The translations under genes were made by a program, and so were the position numbers. Positions 8,407-17,889 of a stretch of DNA of 64,000 nucleotides are shown here, in pieces. A model generated the notes under the pieces. It did not search any database. It had not been told where the DNA came from and was given only the letters and a program-made list of their open reading frames with translations. Within the stretch, counting starts at the first letter, position 1. Each line of letters starts with the position of its first letter. Source of the DNA: Bacteroidales bacterium MB20-C3-3 (GTDB taxonomy: Bacteria; Bacteroidota; Bacteroidia; Bacteroidales; UBA932); contig CP141202.1 of the NCBI GenBank assembly GCA_035609245.1, positions 868,001 through 932,000 on the forward strand, read 5' to 3'.

Positions 8407-9765
8407 CTATCCCTTTACTTTTATCTGCTTATTTCTTCTATCCTCTTTAGAACGGGAAATTTCAAAAACATCTGCATTTGTGTGCAGGTGTTTTTTTACT
8501 TTATCTTCAAGTGAAAGTAGTGAACTTCTAAGTCTCTTTTTGTGTGATTCGTAACTCATTTTCTGATCAAACATTGACATAAGATCAAGAAATTGAACGG
8601 GTTCAGGGTGTTTATCAACTATCATTCTGAGTATTTTAAACTCCTCTGATGTAAGAGTTTTTTCAAGGTCATCAATTGAAAAAATAATTTTATCGTATGG
8701 AGTCTTCTCTTTGCCTCTCTTTCTGTATCCGTAATAGAGGACAATTGATATAACCAGAAGAATAAGGCCAGCTATCAGATATATATTTTTGGAGACAGGT
8801 GGGTTAAAAAGAACGCTCTCTGATACTTCACTCCCCAGTATTCTGTCTGAGTTTACAACAAGGGGCATCCTGTATCCATCCTCTCTTAAAACCAGGAGTG
8901 TAAATTTGTCCGAGTTATTGTTATAAGATACATATACCGGTAAAGAGTAGTTATTTGCTGTCTCTCCAAGCATAATACCATCTACTGATGTGTAATGATA
9001 TAGTTTATTGTCCCTCATATTAAAATAGAGAGCGTCTGAAAGGCCCAAAAGAAGAGCTCCGTCTTTGTAATTATTAATAATATGGTACTTCTGCAGATCT
9101 ATCTCCTTGTTTAATCTACCCAGAAAACTCCACTCCCTGGTAATAAAATCAAATCTCCAAAAGTCATTAAGCTGAATCTGGTGTGATTCAGAGCTCTCCC
9201 GATCTTCGTCAACGCCTGTACCCGGACCTACAAATAACTGATTACCTGCGTAAGCGCCTGTCAGATTATACCTTGGCTGAGGATATCCGGAGATGGGAGT
9301 TTTTGGGAGCACTTTAGCCCAGTCTCTTTTAAGTTTATCAAAATAGACTATAATATTCTTATGGGTAAATAGTCCCAATCCTCCGAATATATGGGGGGTT
9401 TTTGCGTGTATAAAGGGAAGTGAGGAGTACTGGTTTCTTGATTCCTCTGTAGAGTGATACTCTTTGAAATCTGAACCATCGTAAGTGACAATTTTTCCTC
9501 CCGATTGGTGAAAAAGATACCCTGTTGTGTTCTCCTCTACAAAAGATAGTTTCATCTGACGGAGGCCAAATGTGTTTGGAACTGCCTGCCAGAGGATTCC
9601 GTCAATAGAGGAGTACAAAGAGTCCGGAGTTAAGACAAAATATTCATTTTTAAAGGAGAAAGAGAAGCTGTTATCCCTTATACTGAATAGAGGTTCCTGA
9701 CCGCCAAGAGAGGTGGTTAATGTCAGAAAAGCCAATAGCAGCAACAAAATCCGTTTATATTTCAC
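8407..9765 (-). CDS. Membrane-anchored beta-propeller protein with cytoplasmic wHTH-like tail
   Basis: About 452 residues from a GTG at 9765 that directly precedes a signal-anchor or signal peptide (KRILLLLLAFLTLTTSLGGQ). The frame is open further upstream to a GTG at 9849. The extracytoplasmic part (about 25-320) has kelch-like repeats: HIFGGLGLF, a motif with FWRFDFITREWSFLG, and GALLLGLSDALYF. One membrane span (IYLIAGLILLVISIVLYYGY) follows. A basic cytoplasmic tail of about 100 residues begins with TSEEFKILRMIVDKHPEP and runs through YESHKKRLRSSLLSLEDK, which looks like a winged-helix DNA-binding domain. The layout suggests a one-component transmembrane regulator. I do not recognise a named family. 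Confidence 0.55.
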   Translation of the reverse strand: MKYKRILLLLLAFLTLTTSLGGQEPLFSIRDNSFSFSFKNEYFVLTPDSLYSSIDGILWQAVPNTFGLRQMKLSFVEENTTGYLFHQSGGKIVTYDGSDFKEYHSTEESRNQYSSLPFIHAKTPHIFGGLGLFTHKNIIVYFDKLKRDWAKVLPKTPISGYPQPRYNLTGAYAGNQLFVGPGTGVDEDRESSESHQIQLNDFWRFDFITREWSFLGRLNKEIDLQKYHIINNYKDGALLLGLSDALYFNMRDNKLYHYTSVDGIMLGETANNYSLPVYVSYNNNSDKFTLLVLREDGYRMPLVVNSDRILGSEVSESVLFNPPVSKNIYLIAGLILLVISIVLYYGYRKRGKEKTPYDKIIFSIDDLEKTLTSEEFKILRMIVDKHPEPVQFLDLMSMFDQKMSYESHKKRLRSSLLSLEDKVKKHLHTNADVFEISRSKEDRRNKQIKVKG

Positions 9766-9953
9766 AATCAGTGAATTTGACCAAATATATGAATAATATT
9801 TATTATCACAAAATAGGGGAAGAATAGGGTCTTCACTAATTTTTTTCACCTATCCCCTAATTTATCCTAATTTCGTTTCCGCTTAGGGAATGAATTTTCA
9901 GGTTTAAGTAATTAAGGGGTTAGTTATAATACTATGAAGAACTCATTCAAGAA

Positions 9954-9990
9954 ATCCGGACCGGCATTATTGCCGGCCCGGATTTTTCTT
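9954..9990 (+). terminator. Intrinsic terminator upstream of the ATP-cone nuclease gene
   Basis: A strong hairpin (ATCCGG.CCGGCA / TGCCGG.CCGGAT, loop TTAT, one A-C mismatch) is followed by TTTTTCTTT. No plus-strand gene precedes it, since the left neighbour is transcribed away. It lies within a 19-codon ORF (9934-9993) and 29 bases before the 10019 start, so it could act as an attenuator or end a short RNA. Confidence 0.6.
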
Positions 9991-10018
9991 TAAATTGCAT
10001 CATTAAAAAAACCCTGTT

Positions 10019-10891
10019 ATGGATAAAGAGATATTTGTTAGGAAGGCCTCCGGCGAGCTGGAGCAATTCTCCGCCGAGAAGCTTAGAGGTTCACTTAAGC
10101 GCTCCGGTGCTGATGATGGTGTAATTGAAGAGATAATTGATGAGATTGTCGGGTGGATTGAGGAGCTTAACGGAAACTCAGCCCCTCCCACAACCAGAAA
10201 TATTTACAATAAGGCATTCACTCTGCTGAGAAGAATGACGAGCGGCAATGCAGCAAGATACAAATTAAAGAATGCTATGATGGAGATGGGACCAACCGGG
10301 CATCCATTTGAGTATTTTATGGGAGAGGTATACAGGTTACTAGGTTATGAACACATTGAAGTTGCTCAGGTTTTAAGGGGGCACTGTCTCACCCACGAGG
10401 TAGATGTTGTTGCAACCAGACGCCTTGCAGGCGAAAAGATGGATCAACTTATTGTAGAGTGTAAGTATTACCAGAGCACAGGGAAAAATGCAAATGTTCA
10501 GGTCTCACTCTATGTACACTCAAGGATGCAGGATATTTTCGGAGTCCGCAAAAAGATGCCCGAATATGCAAATTATACCTTCAAGGGGGGTATTGCCACA
10601 AACACCAGGTTCTCTTCTGATGCAATTGCTTACGGAGAATACGCAGGTCTAAAACTTCTGAGCTGGGACTATCCCCGCGGTAATGGGCTCAGAGATATTA
10701 TTGACAGAGAGCGAATCTATCCCATCACAGTCCTGACAACACTTACCCGCACCCAGAAAGATCTCCTTATGAATCGTGGTATTGTTATATGCCGTCAGCT
10801 AAAAGAGAATCCAGAAATAATAAACGAACTATCTCTTCCCCCAACCCGCCTCCGTAAACTACACGAAGAGCTTGCCGGGCTTTTACACTAG
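10019..10891 (+). CDS. ATP-cone / Mrr-type restriction-endonuclease-like protein
   Basis: 290 residues. Residues 1-90 form an ATP-cone (VRKASGELEQFSAEKLRGSL, then SAPPTTRNIYNKAFTLL), the nucleotide-sensing fold of NrdR and class I/III ribonucleotide reductases. Residues 110-210 contain a PD-(D/E)xK-like nuclease core: GHCLTHEVDVVATRR, then LIVECKYYQ, matching the D...ExK pattern of Mrr endonucleases. The C-terminal part is unassigned. No methyltransferase is nearby, so it is not an ordinary restriction system. A nucleotide-gated nuclease or repair protein is plausible. It is preceded by an attenuator-like hairpin and overlaps the next convergent gene by four bases. Confidence 0.7.
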   Translation: MDKEIFVRKASGELEQFSAEKLRGSLKRSGADDGVIEEIIDEIVGWIEELNGNSAPPTTRNIYNKAFTLLRRMTSGNAARYKLKNAMMEMGPTGHPFEYFMGEVYRLLGYEHIEVAQVLRGHCLTHEVDVVATRRLAGEKMDQLIVECKYYQSTGKNANVQVSLYVHSRMQDIFGVRKKMPEYANYTFKGGIATNTRFSSDAIAYGEYAGLKLLSWDYPRGNGLRDIIDRERIYPITVLTTLTRTQKDLLMNRGIVICRQLKENPEIINELSLPPTRLRKLHEELAGLLH

Positions 10892-13800
10892 TGCCTGCGG
10901 ATATTATCGCGCCCTATTGTTCCGTAAAGGAACTTGGCGTAATCGTATGAACAGAGATAGTCGTGAACAGACTTGGCTCCTTCAAGGCGTTGGGAGAGGT
11001 CTTCAACCATATCAGGGGTGAGATTTTTGTCCTCTCTCAGAATTTTCTCTATGTAGCGGATTCTCTCTGCCATCTGGGCGATGTCTGTCTGCTGCTTGAG
11101 CATAATTCTGGATTTATACCAGTCGCTCTCCACAAGGTAGTCGTAGGTGAACATTTTGCGTATCTCAGGTGAGTCAAGTCCCTTTCCTTCAAACTCGCCG
11201 TAGGCCATTATGTGGAGCAGTGCCTTTAGTGGCGGGCAGGCTGACTCAATGCTTCCGTCTCGGAAATATGATTCGGCAACCCTCTGCTGAGACTCAACAA
11301 TATTGAGAACTCCGTCTGCAAATTGCTCCATTGACTGGAGTTCCGGTTTAAGCATATCTTCAGGGAAGATTACATTTGGATTTTCAAAAACTCTTCCAAA
11401 ATATCCAATCACAAATTTGTCAGTAATCCTGTATCCTAATATTGATGCAGGTATCTTTTTACCTTCGTATTCAAAATCTTCTAGTTTCTCAAGTTCTCCC
11501 TCTGAAATCATCTTTGCGGGATCCTTTTCAAATGGCTGGAGGCGTGCCCACAGCTCCGGTATAAGGAGGCTGAGATCGTGGTCAACTCTGTATCTGTGCC
11601 CTATATAGCCGGCCGGGGTGGTAAATCCGTTGTAGCCGGTAAGAATAAATGACACCAATGCGTTGTTAAGGTCAATAATTGGGAGTAGGGCATTAAATGG
11701 TGCCTTTGTAAGTGCACCCTCTGATCCTGCGCCTGTTGTTGATGGGGACTTGCCGGTAAGTGAGCATACAAAGTCCATAAACAGTTCCGGAAGCTCCTGA
11801 TAGTGTACAGGGTTATATACCGCAAGTGGGCGAATACCCTTCTCTGCCGGGTTGTTTCTTCTTCCCGGAAGGACTGCATTAACTGGCAGGTAAACCGGTT
11901 TGTCCATAGTTATTCCCCTTCCGATTCTTATACCTGTCTCCGCAATGTATTTTGTGCGGGGATTGATAATATCGTCACGTGTCTGAAGGTAACGTACATT
12001 TTTGCTTGGCTTTCCATCTACTATTCTTGGGTTTGCCGATGAGACAAAGTATTGAGGAGTATCGCTCTCTGCTACATCTGTTATAAGATCCCTCATTGGG
12101 TCTGTAAAGAGATCAAAATTAATTACATCCTCTACCATCTCTTTTGCATCCTCTGTTGTAAGAGGCTGAAAATTGGATATAAATGTGCATGGAGAGGCGA
12201 GATCTGACTCGGCCTTTTTGTCAAATCCTCTGTTAATTGCCTCATCAGGACGCTGGAAGAATCTGTATTCGCAATTCTCAAGGATTTTTACACTCTTGTT
12301 TGTTACAAGAGGGTTAAGGTCTGTTAGTGAGCTTGATGGCACTACTGTTGAGACTGTGATATCGTCCTCCATCTGAATCTTGTCTGCGTGGACATAGTCC
12401 TGGCGGAGTTTGAATGTTCTCCAGGCCCCTTTATCGTCGTAGCCTACCCTCAGATATCTTGCTGCTATCTTCTTGTTCTGATATTTAAGTTCGTTGCCCG
12501 GTTGTCCGTTAAGGATATCAACCGAGAAATGGCTCTTCCAGTCCTCTCCCCACTCCTCTCTGTAGAATCTCTTGACAATAAATGCAATACCTTTTATATA
12601 CTGCGGAATTGATTCCAGCCAGCTGTTGTATTCAGGTGTAAATTCAGGGGATGGAGTGAGCATCTTTATTGCCGAGCCCATTGACCTCTTACTGCTGAGG
12701 AAACTTCTGCTTACCTTTTTCCCTTTTGCCGGGTCGATGAATCTTGAGAAGTAGTTGTAGTTAATTATCTCCTCTACCTTTTTGAAATCTGTCTCAAAAT
12801 CTTTTATAAAGAATGAACCCGATATAATTGAGTCCTCAATGGATTTTGATATCTCTGATTTCCCTCCGCCGGAGACGGTGCAGGGCTTGTGAATAAGCAC
12901 CCCCTCTGAATTTGTCTCTACAAGGCGGTAATTGAGTGTTCCTGCAGCCTTCTCCATACGGTATTTGTGTCCGTTGGGCATTATGTAGGTTTTGTTTGGA
13001 AGAAGCTTAATGCTGACCTCTCCGCTTTTGCCCTTTTTCCAGGATATTCTCTGGCTCTTTATATCAAATCTTGAGAGCTCCGGTATATAGTAGATGTCCG
13101 GGAAATTTTTGTCTACTCCGTAACCCTCAGGTTTCATATCTATCAGCTCCGGAAATAGCTTTGCTGTCTCATCCAGGGTTTTAATAAAATTCTCGGCTTT
13201 TGTAATCTGCCCCTCTCCCTGATTGTATGAGGGGAATATAAGTGCTCCGCCTGCGTGCTCCTCCTCGGCATTGCCCATAAGATTGGCGGCGAATGATATA
13301 AATGTTTTTATCTCCTTCTTTGAGTAGCCAAAGTAGTTATCTGCTATTACTGTAACAATAACTCCCTCATCTGTTCGCATAGTCAGTTTGAAGGCCGATC
13401 CGTCGTTGTAGAGCTCATTCTCATTTTCCCAGCACATTCCGTCTCTCTTCTGTCTCTCTGTTGCTTTGGAGATATGAGGAAGGCCCACCTCTTTTTTTGT
13501 AAGTTTTGTTAGCTGGGGTGCAAGTATTATACAGCCAGTGTGTCCGCTCCAGTTTTCGTAGTCAAGCCCTGCGTCGTTTGAAATATGGTATGGTGAGCCT
13601 CCGTTTCCAAAAATTGACTCTACAAAGTCAAGATTTGAGACAAGTGACCCTGGTGCAAAAAAGCGAATCTCCATTGTCTTTCCTGGAGAGATGCCTTTTA
13701 TCTCCGGGCTGACTTTTGGTCTGAGTAGCAGGGATACAAATATTTGAGCCTTTTTGTTGCACTCTTCAGTAAATGGAAGATTAAAGATATCTCCCTCGAT

Positions 13801-14337
13801 AGTAGTTGCTTTCTGGAGAAGTAGTGCTGCTGTCTTTTGGGGTACCGATTTTTTGTCGTCCGGGATTGGAAGGCCACCCTCGGCAATATGAAAAACTCCT
13901 TTTGTTGTGCGTCTGTCGTTGCGTGGGTTATGCAAAATCCCCTGTTTTACTCTGTATGAGGTGAGATACTCTGATGAGTAGTCGTTTCTCTTTTCCGGGA
14001 TGGATAGCTCTCTTGCTATACCATAGAAATCCAGGGTGAATGTGAATGATGGGATGTGGATTTCCGGTGCATCTACACCTTTGAAGTATCCGTTTATGAA
14101 ATTCTGTATTCTTTGGTCTGCAGGGCAGAGATAGTTCTTAAACTGACGCTCCCGCTCCCTGTAGTTAATAATGAGAGATTTTGCAAGGTGGAGGAAGCCG
14201 TCTGCTGCATCATCTTCAAAATCACCATCTACCAGGCCAAGGGCTTCAAGTCTGAGTTTTATGTATTGATGTATATACTCTTTTGAGTTTTGTCTGGTAT
14301 CTTCAAAGAATCCCAGCGATTTAAGCTCTTTATTCAT
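10888..14337 (-). CDS. Probable PPi-type phosphoenolpyruvate carboxykinase
   Basis: 1149 residues (about 130 kDa), soluble, without signal peptide or membrane spans. Size and overall character match the PPi-dependent PEP carboxykinase family (Propionibacterium, Entamoeba), which is unrelated in overall sequence to the GTP and ATP enzymes. A conserved-looking loop, SLTGKSPSTTGAGSEGALTK, lies near residue 860, preceded by YLQTRDDIINPRT and followed by FNALLPIIDLNNALV. The assignment rests on my recollection of that family, not on a search. If right, it would interconvert oxaloacetate plus PPi and PEP plus Pi plus CO2, feeding the succinate branch near sucCD. Otherwise it is a large cytosolic protein of unknown function. 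Confidence 0.55.
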   Translation of the reverse strand: MNKELKSLGFFEDTRQNSKEYIHQYIKLRLEALGLVDGDFEDDAADGFLHLAKSLIINYRERERQFKNYLCPADQRIQNFINGYFKGVDAPEIHIPSFTFTLDFYGIARELSIPEKRNDYSSEYLTSYRVKQGILHNPRNDRRTTKGVFHIAEGGLPIPDDKKSVPQKTAALLLQKATTIEGDIFNLPFTEECNKKAQIFVSLLLRPKVSPEIKGISPGKTMEIRFFAPGSLVSNLDFVESIFGNGGSPYHISNDAGLDYENWSGHTGCIILAPQLTKLTKKEVGLPHISKATERQKRDGMCWENENELYNDGSAFKLTMRTDEGVIVTVIADNYFGYSKKEIKTFISFAANLMGNAEEEHAGGALIFPSYNQGEGQITKAENFIKTLDETAKLFPELIDMKPEGYGVDKNFPDIYYIPELSRFDIKSQRISWKKGKSGEVSIKLLPNKTYIMPNGHKYRMEKAAGTLNYRLVETNSEGVLIHKPCTVSGGGKSEISKSIEDSIISGSFFIKDFETDFKKVEEIINYNYFSRFIDPAKGKKVSRSFLSSKRSMGSAIKMLTPSPEFTPEYNSWLESIPQYIKGIAFIVKRFYREEWGEDWKSHFSVDILNGQPGNELKYQNKKIAARYLRVGYDDKGAWRTFKLRQDYVHADKIQMEDDITVSTVVPSSSLTDLNPLVTNKSVKILENCEYRFFQRPDEAINRGFDKKAESDLASPCTFISNFQPLTTEDAKEMVEDVINFDLFTDPMRDLITDVAESDTPQYFVSSANPRIVDGKPSKNVRYLQTRDDIINPRTKYIAETGIRIGRGITMDKPVYLPVNAVLPGRRNNPAEKGIRPLAVYNPVHYQELPELFMDFVCSLTGKSPSTTGAGSEGALTKAPFNALLPIIDLNNALVSFILTGYNGFTTPAGYIGHRYRVDHDLSLLIPELWARLQPFEKDPAKMISEGELEKLEDFEYEGKKIPASILGYRITDKFVIGYFGRVFENPNVIFPEDMLKPELQSMEQFADGVLNIVESQQRVAESYFRDGSIESACPPLKALLHIMAYGEFEGKGLDSPEIRKMFTYDYLVESDWYKSRIMLKQQTDIAQMAERIRYIEKILREDKNLTPDMVEDLSQRLEGAKSVHDYLCSYDYAKFLYGTIGRDNIRRH

Positions 14338-14425
14338 GTGGAGTCGTTTTTAGTCGCCATAAATTATGCAAAAATGGTTCCAAAAACACTTTATTACTAT
14401 ATTAGCGTGCGCAAAAATTTGATTG

Positions 14426-15670
14426 ATGGAGAATATTGAAAATCGTTGGAGAAGAACCTTTGCTTTCATTTGGACCGGACAGCTTTTCTCTACCCTGAGC
14501 AGCAGCATGGTAAGCTTTGCAGTAATTTTCTGGCTGAGCATAGAGACCGGTTCTGCAGAGGTGCTTGCTTTTGCAACTATTGCCTCTCTTCTGCCTCAGC
14601 TGGTTCTGGGTCTCTTCACAGGAGTTCTTGTGGACAGATGGAACAGAAAGAGAACTATGATAATTGCTGATCTGTACATTGCCCTTATGACTCTTGTTAT
14701 GGCTATGATTTTTTACCTGGGCCACGGAGAGGTGAGTGTAGGGATTTTATACCTTTTACTTGCATTGCGATCTATCGGCAGCTCTTTTCATATGCCTGCA
14801 CTTGAGGCCTCTATTCCGCTTCTAGCTCCCAAGGATAAACTGATGAAGGTTGCGGGTGTAAATAATATGATTTTTTCAATGAGCTCTATAGCTGCTCCTG
14901 CAATTGCTGCTCTCTTTGTGGCTAACCTCAATATTGTATGGGTTCTTCTTTTTGATGTGTTTGGGGCTGCAATAGCAAGCTCCTCGCTCCTCTTTGTGAA
15001 AATTCCAAATCCGCAGAAGAGCATTGTTCTCCACAAGGAGGCCGAGGAGTTCAGGCGCTTCTTCAGAGAGTTGGGTGTTGCTCTTCAAGAGATTCGTCTC
15101 AGACCGGGTTTAATGTGGATGTTTATTTTTACTGTTTTTGCGAGTCTTGCAATGGTTCCTGTCTCTACCCTTTTTCCGCTTATGACTCTTCAGCATTTTG
15201 CAGGGGATACTTATATGATGAGTGTGGTTGAGGTTGCCTGGGGTATAGGGATGCTTGCGGGTGGAGGGCTGATGAGTCTTGACAGGTTTAATTTTAATAG
15301 GGTAATGCTTATTAATGCTATGTATGTAATCCTTGGAGTGACCTTTGCGCTCTCCGGATTCCTTCCGCAAGGGGGTTATCACTATTTTGTAATCTTCACA
15401 TTTACAGGGGGTATAGCCGGGGCAATATTCTGGGGGGCCTTCTCTGTTGTGTTACAGAGCTCTCTTGACAGTGCCGTGCTTGGAAGAATATTCTCAATTC
15501 ACAATAGTCTTATTATGATTCCTGCAATGGTCTCTCTTATGGCAACGGGTTTTATCGCTGATTCAATTGGTGTTACAAATGCATTTATTATTGCCGGTTT
15601 TATGCTTGCGGCAATTGGTGTAATCTCTTCGTTAATGCCTCAGATAAGGTCGTTTGCAAAGAGTCAATAA
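14426..15670 (+). CDS. MFS transporter, drug/siderophore-efflux type
   Basis: 414 residues from ATG 14426 (a TTG lies one codon upstream). About twelve hydrophobic segments are visible. The N-terminus, RTFAFIWTGQLFSTLSSSMVSFAVIFWL, and the loop GVLVDRWNRKRTMIIAD (the MFS motif A region between helices 2 and 3) place it among macrolide-efflux (Mef) and enterobactin-exporter (EntS) relatives. The substrate cannot be read from sequence. It is divergent from the 10888-14337 gene, and 39 bases separate it from sucC. Confidence 0.8.
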   Translation: MENIENRWRRTFAFIWTGQLFSTLSSSMVSFAVIFWLSIETGSAEVLAFATIASLLPQLVLGLFTGVLVDRWNRKRTMIIADLYIALMTLVMAMIFYLGHGEVSVGILYLLLALRSIGSSFHMPALEASIPLLAPKDKLMKVAGVNNMIFSMSSIAAPAIAALFVANLNIVWVLLFDVFGAAIASSSLLFVKIPNPQKSIVLHKEAEEFRRFFRELGVALQEIRLRPGLMWMFIFTVFASLAMVPVSTLFPLMTLQHFAGDTYMMSVVEVAWGIGMLAGGGLMSLDRFNFNRVMLINAMYVILGVTFALSGFLPQGGYHYFVIFTFTGGIAGAIFWGAFSVVLQSSLDSAVLGRIFSIHNSLIMIPAMVSLMATGFIADSIGVTNAFIIAGFMLAAIGVISSLMPQIRSFAKSQ

Positions 15671-15709
15671 TCTGAAAATTATATTATCTTTATAGGCAAA
15701 TATAGGCTT

Positions 15710-16840
15710 ATGAAGATTCACGAGTATCAAGGTAAGGAGCTTTTTGACAGAATGGGTATTCCCACTGCAAAGGGCAAGGTGTGCAGGAGCGTCAGTGAGG
15801 TGCTCTCTGCTTATGAAGAGCTGGGGCTTGAGAGAGCCGTGGTGAAGGCACAGGTCCTCACCGGTGGACGGGGCAAGGCCGGCGGAATCAAAATTGGAAA
15901 CAACAGGGCTGAGATTGAGGCGGCTGCAAAGGCTATCCTTGGTATGGAGATCAAGGGGCTTATTGTGGACAGGGTAATGGTGGCTGAGGCTGTTGAAATT
16001 GCTGCTGAGTTTTACTTCAGTTTTGCTGTTGACAGAAATGCAAAGAGTGTTGTAATGATTTTAAGCCGGGAGGGTGGTGTTGAGATTGAAGAAGTTGCGG
16101 CAAAAACTCCTGAGAAGATTCACAAAATTCCAATTTTCCCTTTTGTAGGTATTCCTGATTTTCTTGCTAAAAAGGCTGCAGCGATGTTGTTTGATGAATG
16201 GAGTCTTGTTAATCAGGGGTACAAAATGATTCAGAATCTATACAAACTCATGGTTGCTACTGATGCCTCGCTTGTAGAGGTGAATCCGCTTGTTGTTACT
16301 AAGGATGGGAGGCTTATTGCCCTTGACGCAAAACTAAACTTTGACGATAATGCCCTCTTCCGTCAACCGGAGATTGAGTCTCTTTATGAGCCCGATGAGG
16401 AGGAGAAGAGAGAGCTTGAGGCTAAGTCAAATGGTTTCAGTTTTGTCCATCTGGGTGGAGAGATAGGCTGTATGGTAAACGGAGCGGGACTGGCTATGGC
16501 TACAATGGACCTTATTAAGCTATACGGCGGAAAGCCTGCAAACTTTCTTGATATCGGCGGCAGTTCAAACCCCCGGAAGGTAATTGAGGCTATGAAGCTG
16601 CTCCTCTCGGATAAAGAGGTAAAGGTGGTTCTTATAAATATATTCGGCGGTATCACCAGATGCGACGATGTGGCGAGAGGACTGATATCGGCCTTTAATG
16701 AGATAAAAACCGAAATTCCTATAGTTATCCGCCTCACCGGCACCAATGAGAAAGAGGGTCGGGAGATGTTAAAAGGGACTCCTTTCCACTCTGCCGAGAC
16801 AATGGGAGAGGCAATAAAAAGAGCGGTGGAGCTGGTGTAA
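15710..16840 (+). CDS. sucC: Succinyl-CoA synthetase beta subunit
   Basis: 376 residues, against 388 in E. coli. It is the ATP-grasp nucleotide-binding subunit that, with SucD, interconverts succinyl-CoA and succinate with substrate-level phosphorylation. Signatures: MKIHEYQGKELF at the start, KAQVLTGGRGKAGGIK in the ATP-grasp fold, SLVEVNPLVVTKDG, and the power-helix region LINIFGGITRCDDVARGL. sucD follows after 26 bases. In an anaerobic Bacteroidales it would serve the reductive succinate/propionate branch as well as the TCA arm. Confidence 0.95.
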   Translation: MKIHEYQGKELFDRMGIPTAKGKVCRSVSEVLSAYEELGLERAVVKAQVLTGGRGKAGGIKIGNNRAEIEAAAKAILGMEIKGLIVDRVMVAEAVEIAAEFYFSFAVDRNAKSVVMILSREGGVEIEEVAAKTPEKIHKIPIFPFVGIPDFLAKKAAAMLFDEWSLVNQGYKMIQNLYKLMVATDASLVEVNPLVVTKDGRLIALDAKLNFDDNALFRQPEIESLYEPDEEEKRELEAKSNGFSFVHLGGEIGCMVNGAGLAMATMDLIKLYGGKPANFLDIGGSSNPRKVIEAMKLLLSDKEVKVVLINIFGGITRCDDVARGLISAFNEIKTEIPIVIRLTGTNEKEGREMLKGTPFHSAETMGEAIKRAVELV

Positions 16841-16866
16841 TTAAAATTATTTAAAAGCAATTACAA

Positions 16867-17733
16867 ATGAGTATACTAATAGATAAAAACAGTAAGATTT
16901 TGGTGCAGGGGATTACCGGAAGGGATGGTGGTTTTCACGCATCAAAGATGAAGGAGTACGGTACTCGTATTGTGGGAGGCACTTCTCCCGGGAAAGGGGG
17001 AGCTCTTCACGATGGAATTCCTGTGTTTAATACTATGACGCTTGCCGTTAAGGAGACGGCTGCAGATACTTCTATTATTTTTGTCCCTGCAGCTTTTGTA
17101 AAAGATGCAATTATGGAGGCGGCTGAGAGTGGTATTAAATTGATTATTGTAATTACCGAAGGGGTGCCTACCCTTGATTATATTGCGGCCAGACACTATG
17201 CCGTTGCAATGGGGGCAAGAATTATCGGCCCAAATTGTCCGGGACTTATATCTCCCGGTAAATCTCTTGTGGGGATAATGCCCGGCAATATTTTTACCCC
17301 CGGAAGGACAGGGGTTATATCAAGAAGTGGTACTCTAACATATGAGGTAGTATACAACCTTACCAGAGCAGGGATTGGGCAGTCAACAGCTGTTGGAATA
17401 GGTGGTGATCCTGTTGCCGGTCTCTACTATATTGATCTGCTGCAGATGTTTCAAGGGGATCCTGACACCGATTCCATTGTAATGATTGGAGAAATTGGGG
17501 GTGATGCCGAGGAGAGGGCTGCTGCATTTATTAAGGATCATGTAACAAAACCTGTTTTCTCATTTATTGCCGGACAGACTGCCCCGGCAGACAAACGGAT
17601 GGGTCACGCCGGAGCCATTATCTCCAGCGGCACCGGATCTGCCCGCGAAAAGATTGCCGCCCTTGAGGCCGCCGGTGTAACAGTAGTTGACGAACCTGCT
17701 AAAATTCCGGCGAAAATCAAGGCGTTGGTGTAA
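16867..17733 (+). CDS. sucD: Succinyl-CoA synthetase alpha subunit
   Basis: 288 residues, the CoA-binding subunit that carries the phosphohistidine. Signatures: [16 protein letters not shown] (Rossmann CoA site), [30 protein letters not shown], and the phosphorylated His in [10 protein letters not shown] near residue 246. It shares an operon with sucC. The 551 bases after its stop hold only repeats. Confidence 0.95.
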   Translation: MSILIDKNSKILVQGITGRDGGFHASKMKEYGTRIVGGTSPGKGGALHDGIPVFNTMTLAVKETAADTSIIFVPAAFVKDAIMEAAESGIKLIIVITEGVPTLDYIAARHYAVAMGARIIGPNCPGLISPGKSLVGIMPGNIFTPGRTGVISRSGTLTYEVVYNLTRAGIGQSTAVGIGGDPVAGLYYIDLLQMFQGDPDTDSIVMIGEIGGDAEERAAAFIKDHVTKPVFSFIAGQTAPADKRMGHAGAIISSGTGSAREKIAALEAAGVTVVDEPAKIPAKIKALV

Positions 17734-17777
17734 GCGCTGTTCATTCGGTTTAATCTTGCAATTTTGCTGCATTCACC

Positions 17778-17862
17778 GAGTATCCGCATAACTTCCGGAG
17801 TTTTTCCTCCTCGCTCTCTTCGTTCGCTGTGGCGGAGACTCCTTCAGTTATGCGGATTACTC
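17778..17862. repeat. Long stem-loop repeat, left unit
   Basis: Outer arms GAGTATCCGCATAACT and AGTTATGCGGATTACTC pair. The interior (CCTCCTCGCTCTCTTCGTTC and GCTGTGGCGGAG) recurs in inverted orientation inside the stem-loop at 18063-18156, whose outer arms are entirely different. No coding potential is apparent. It lies just after sucD. Confidence 0.55.
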
Positions 17863-17889
17863 TGTGAAAGGGCATGCAGAAAAAGTCTT

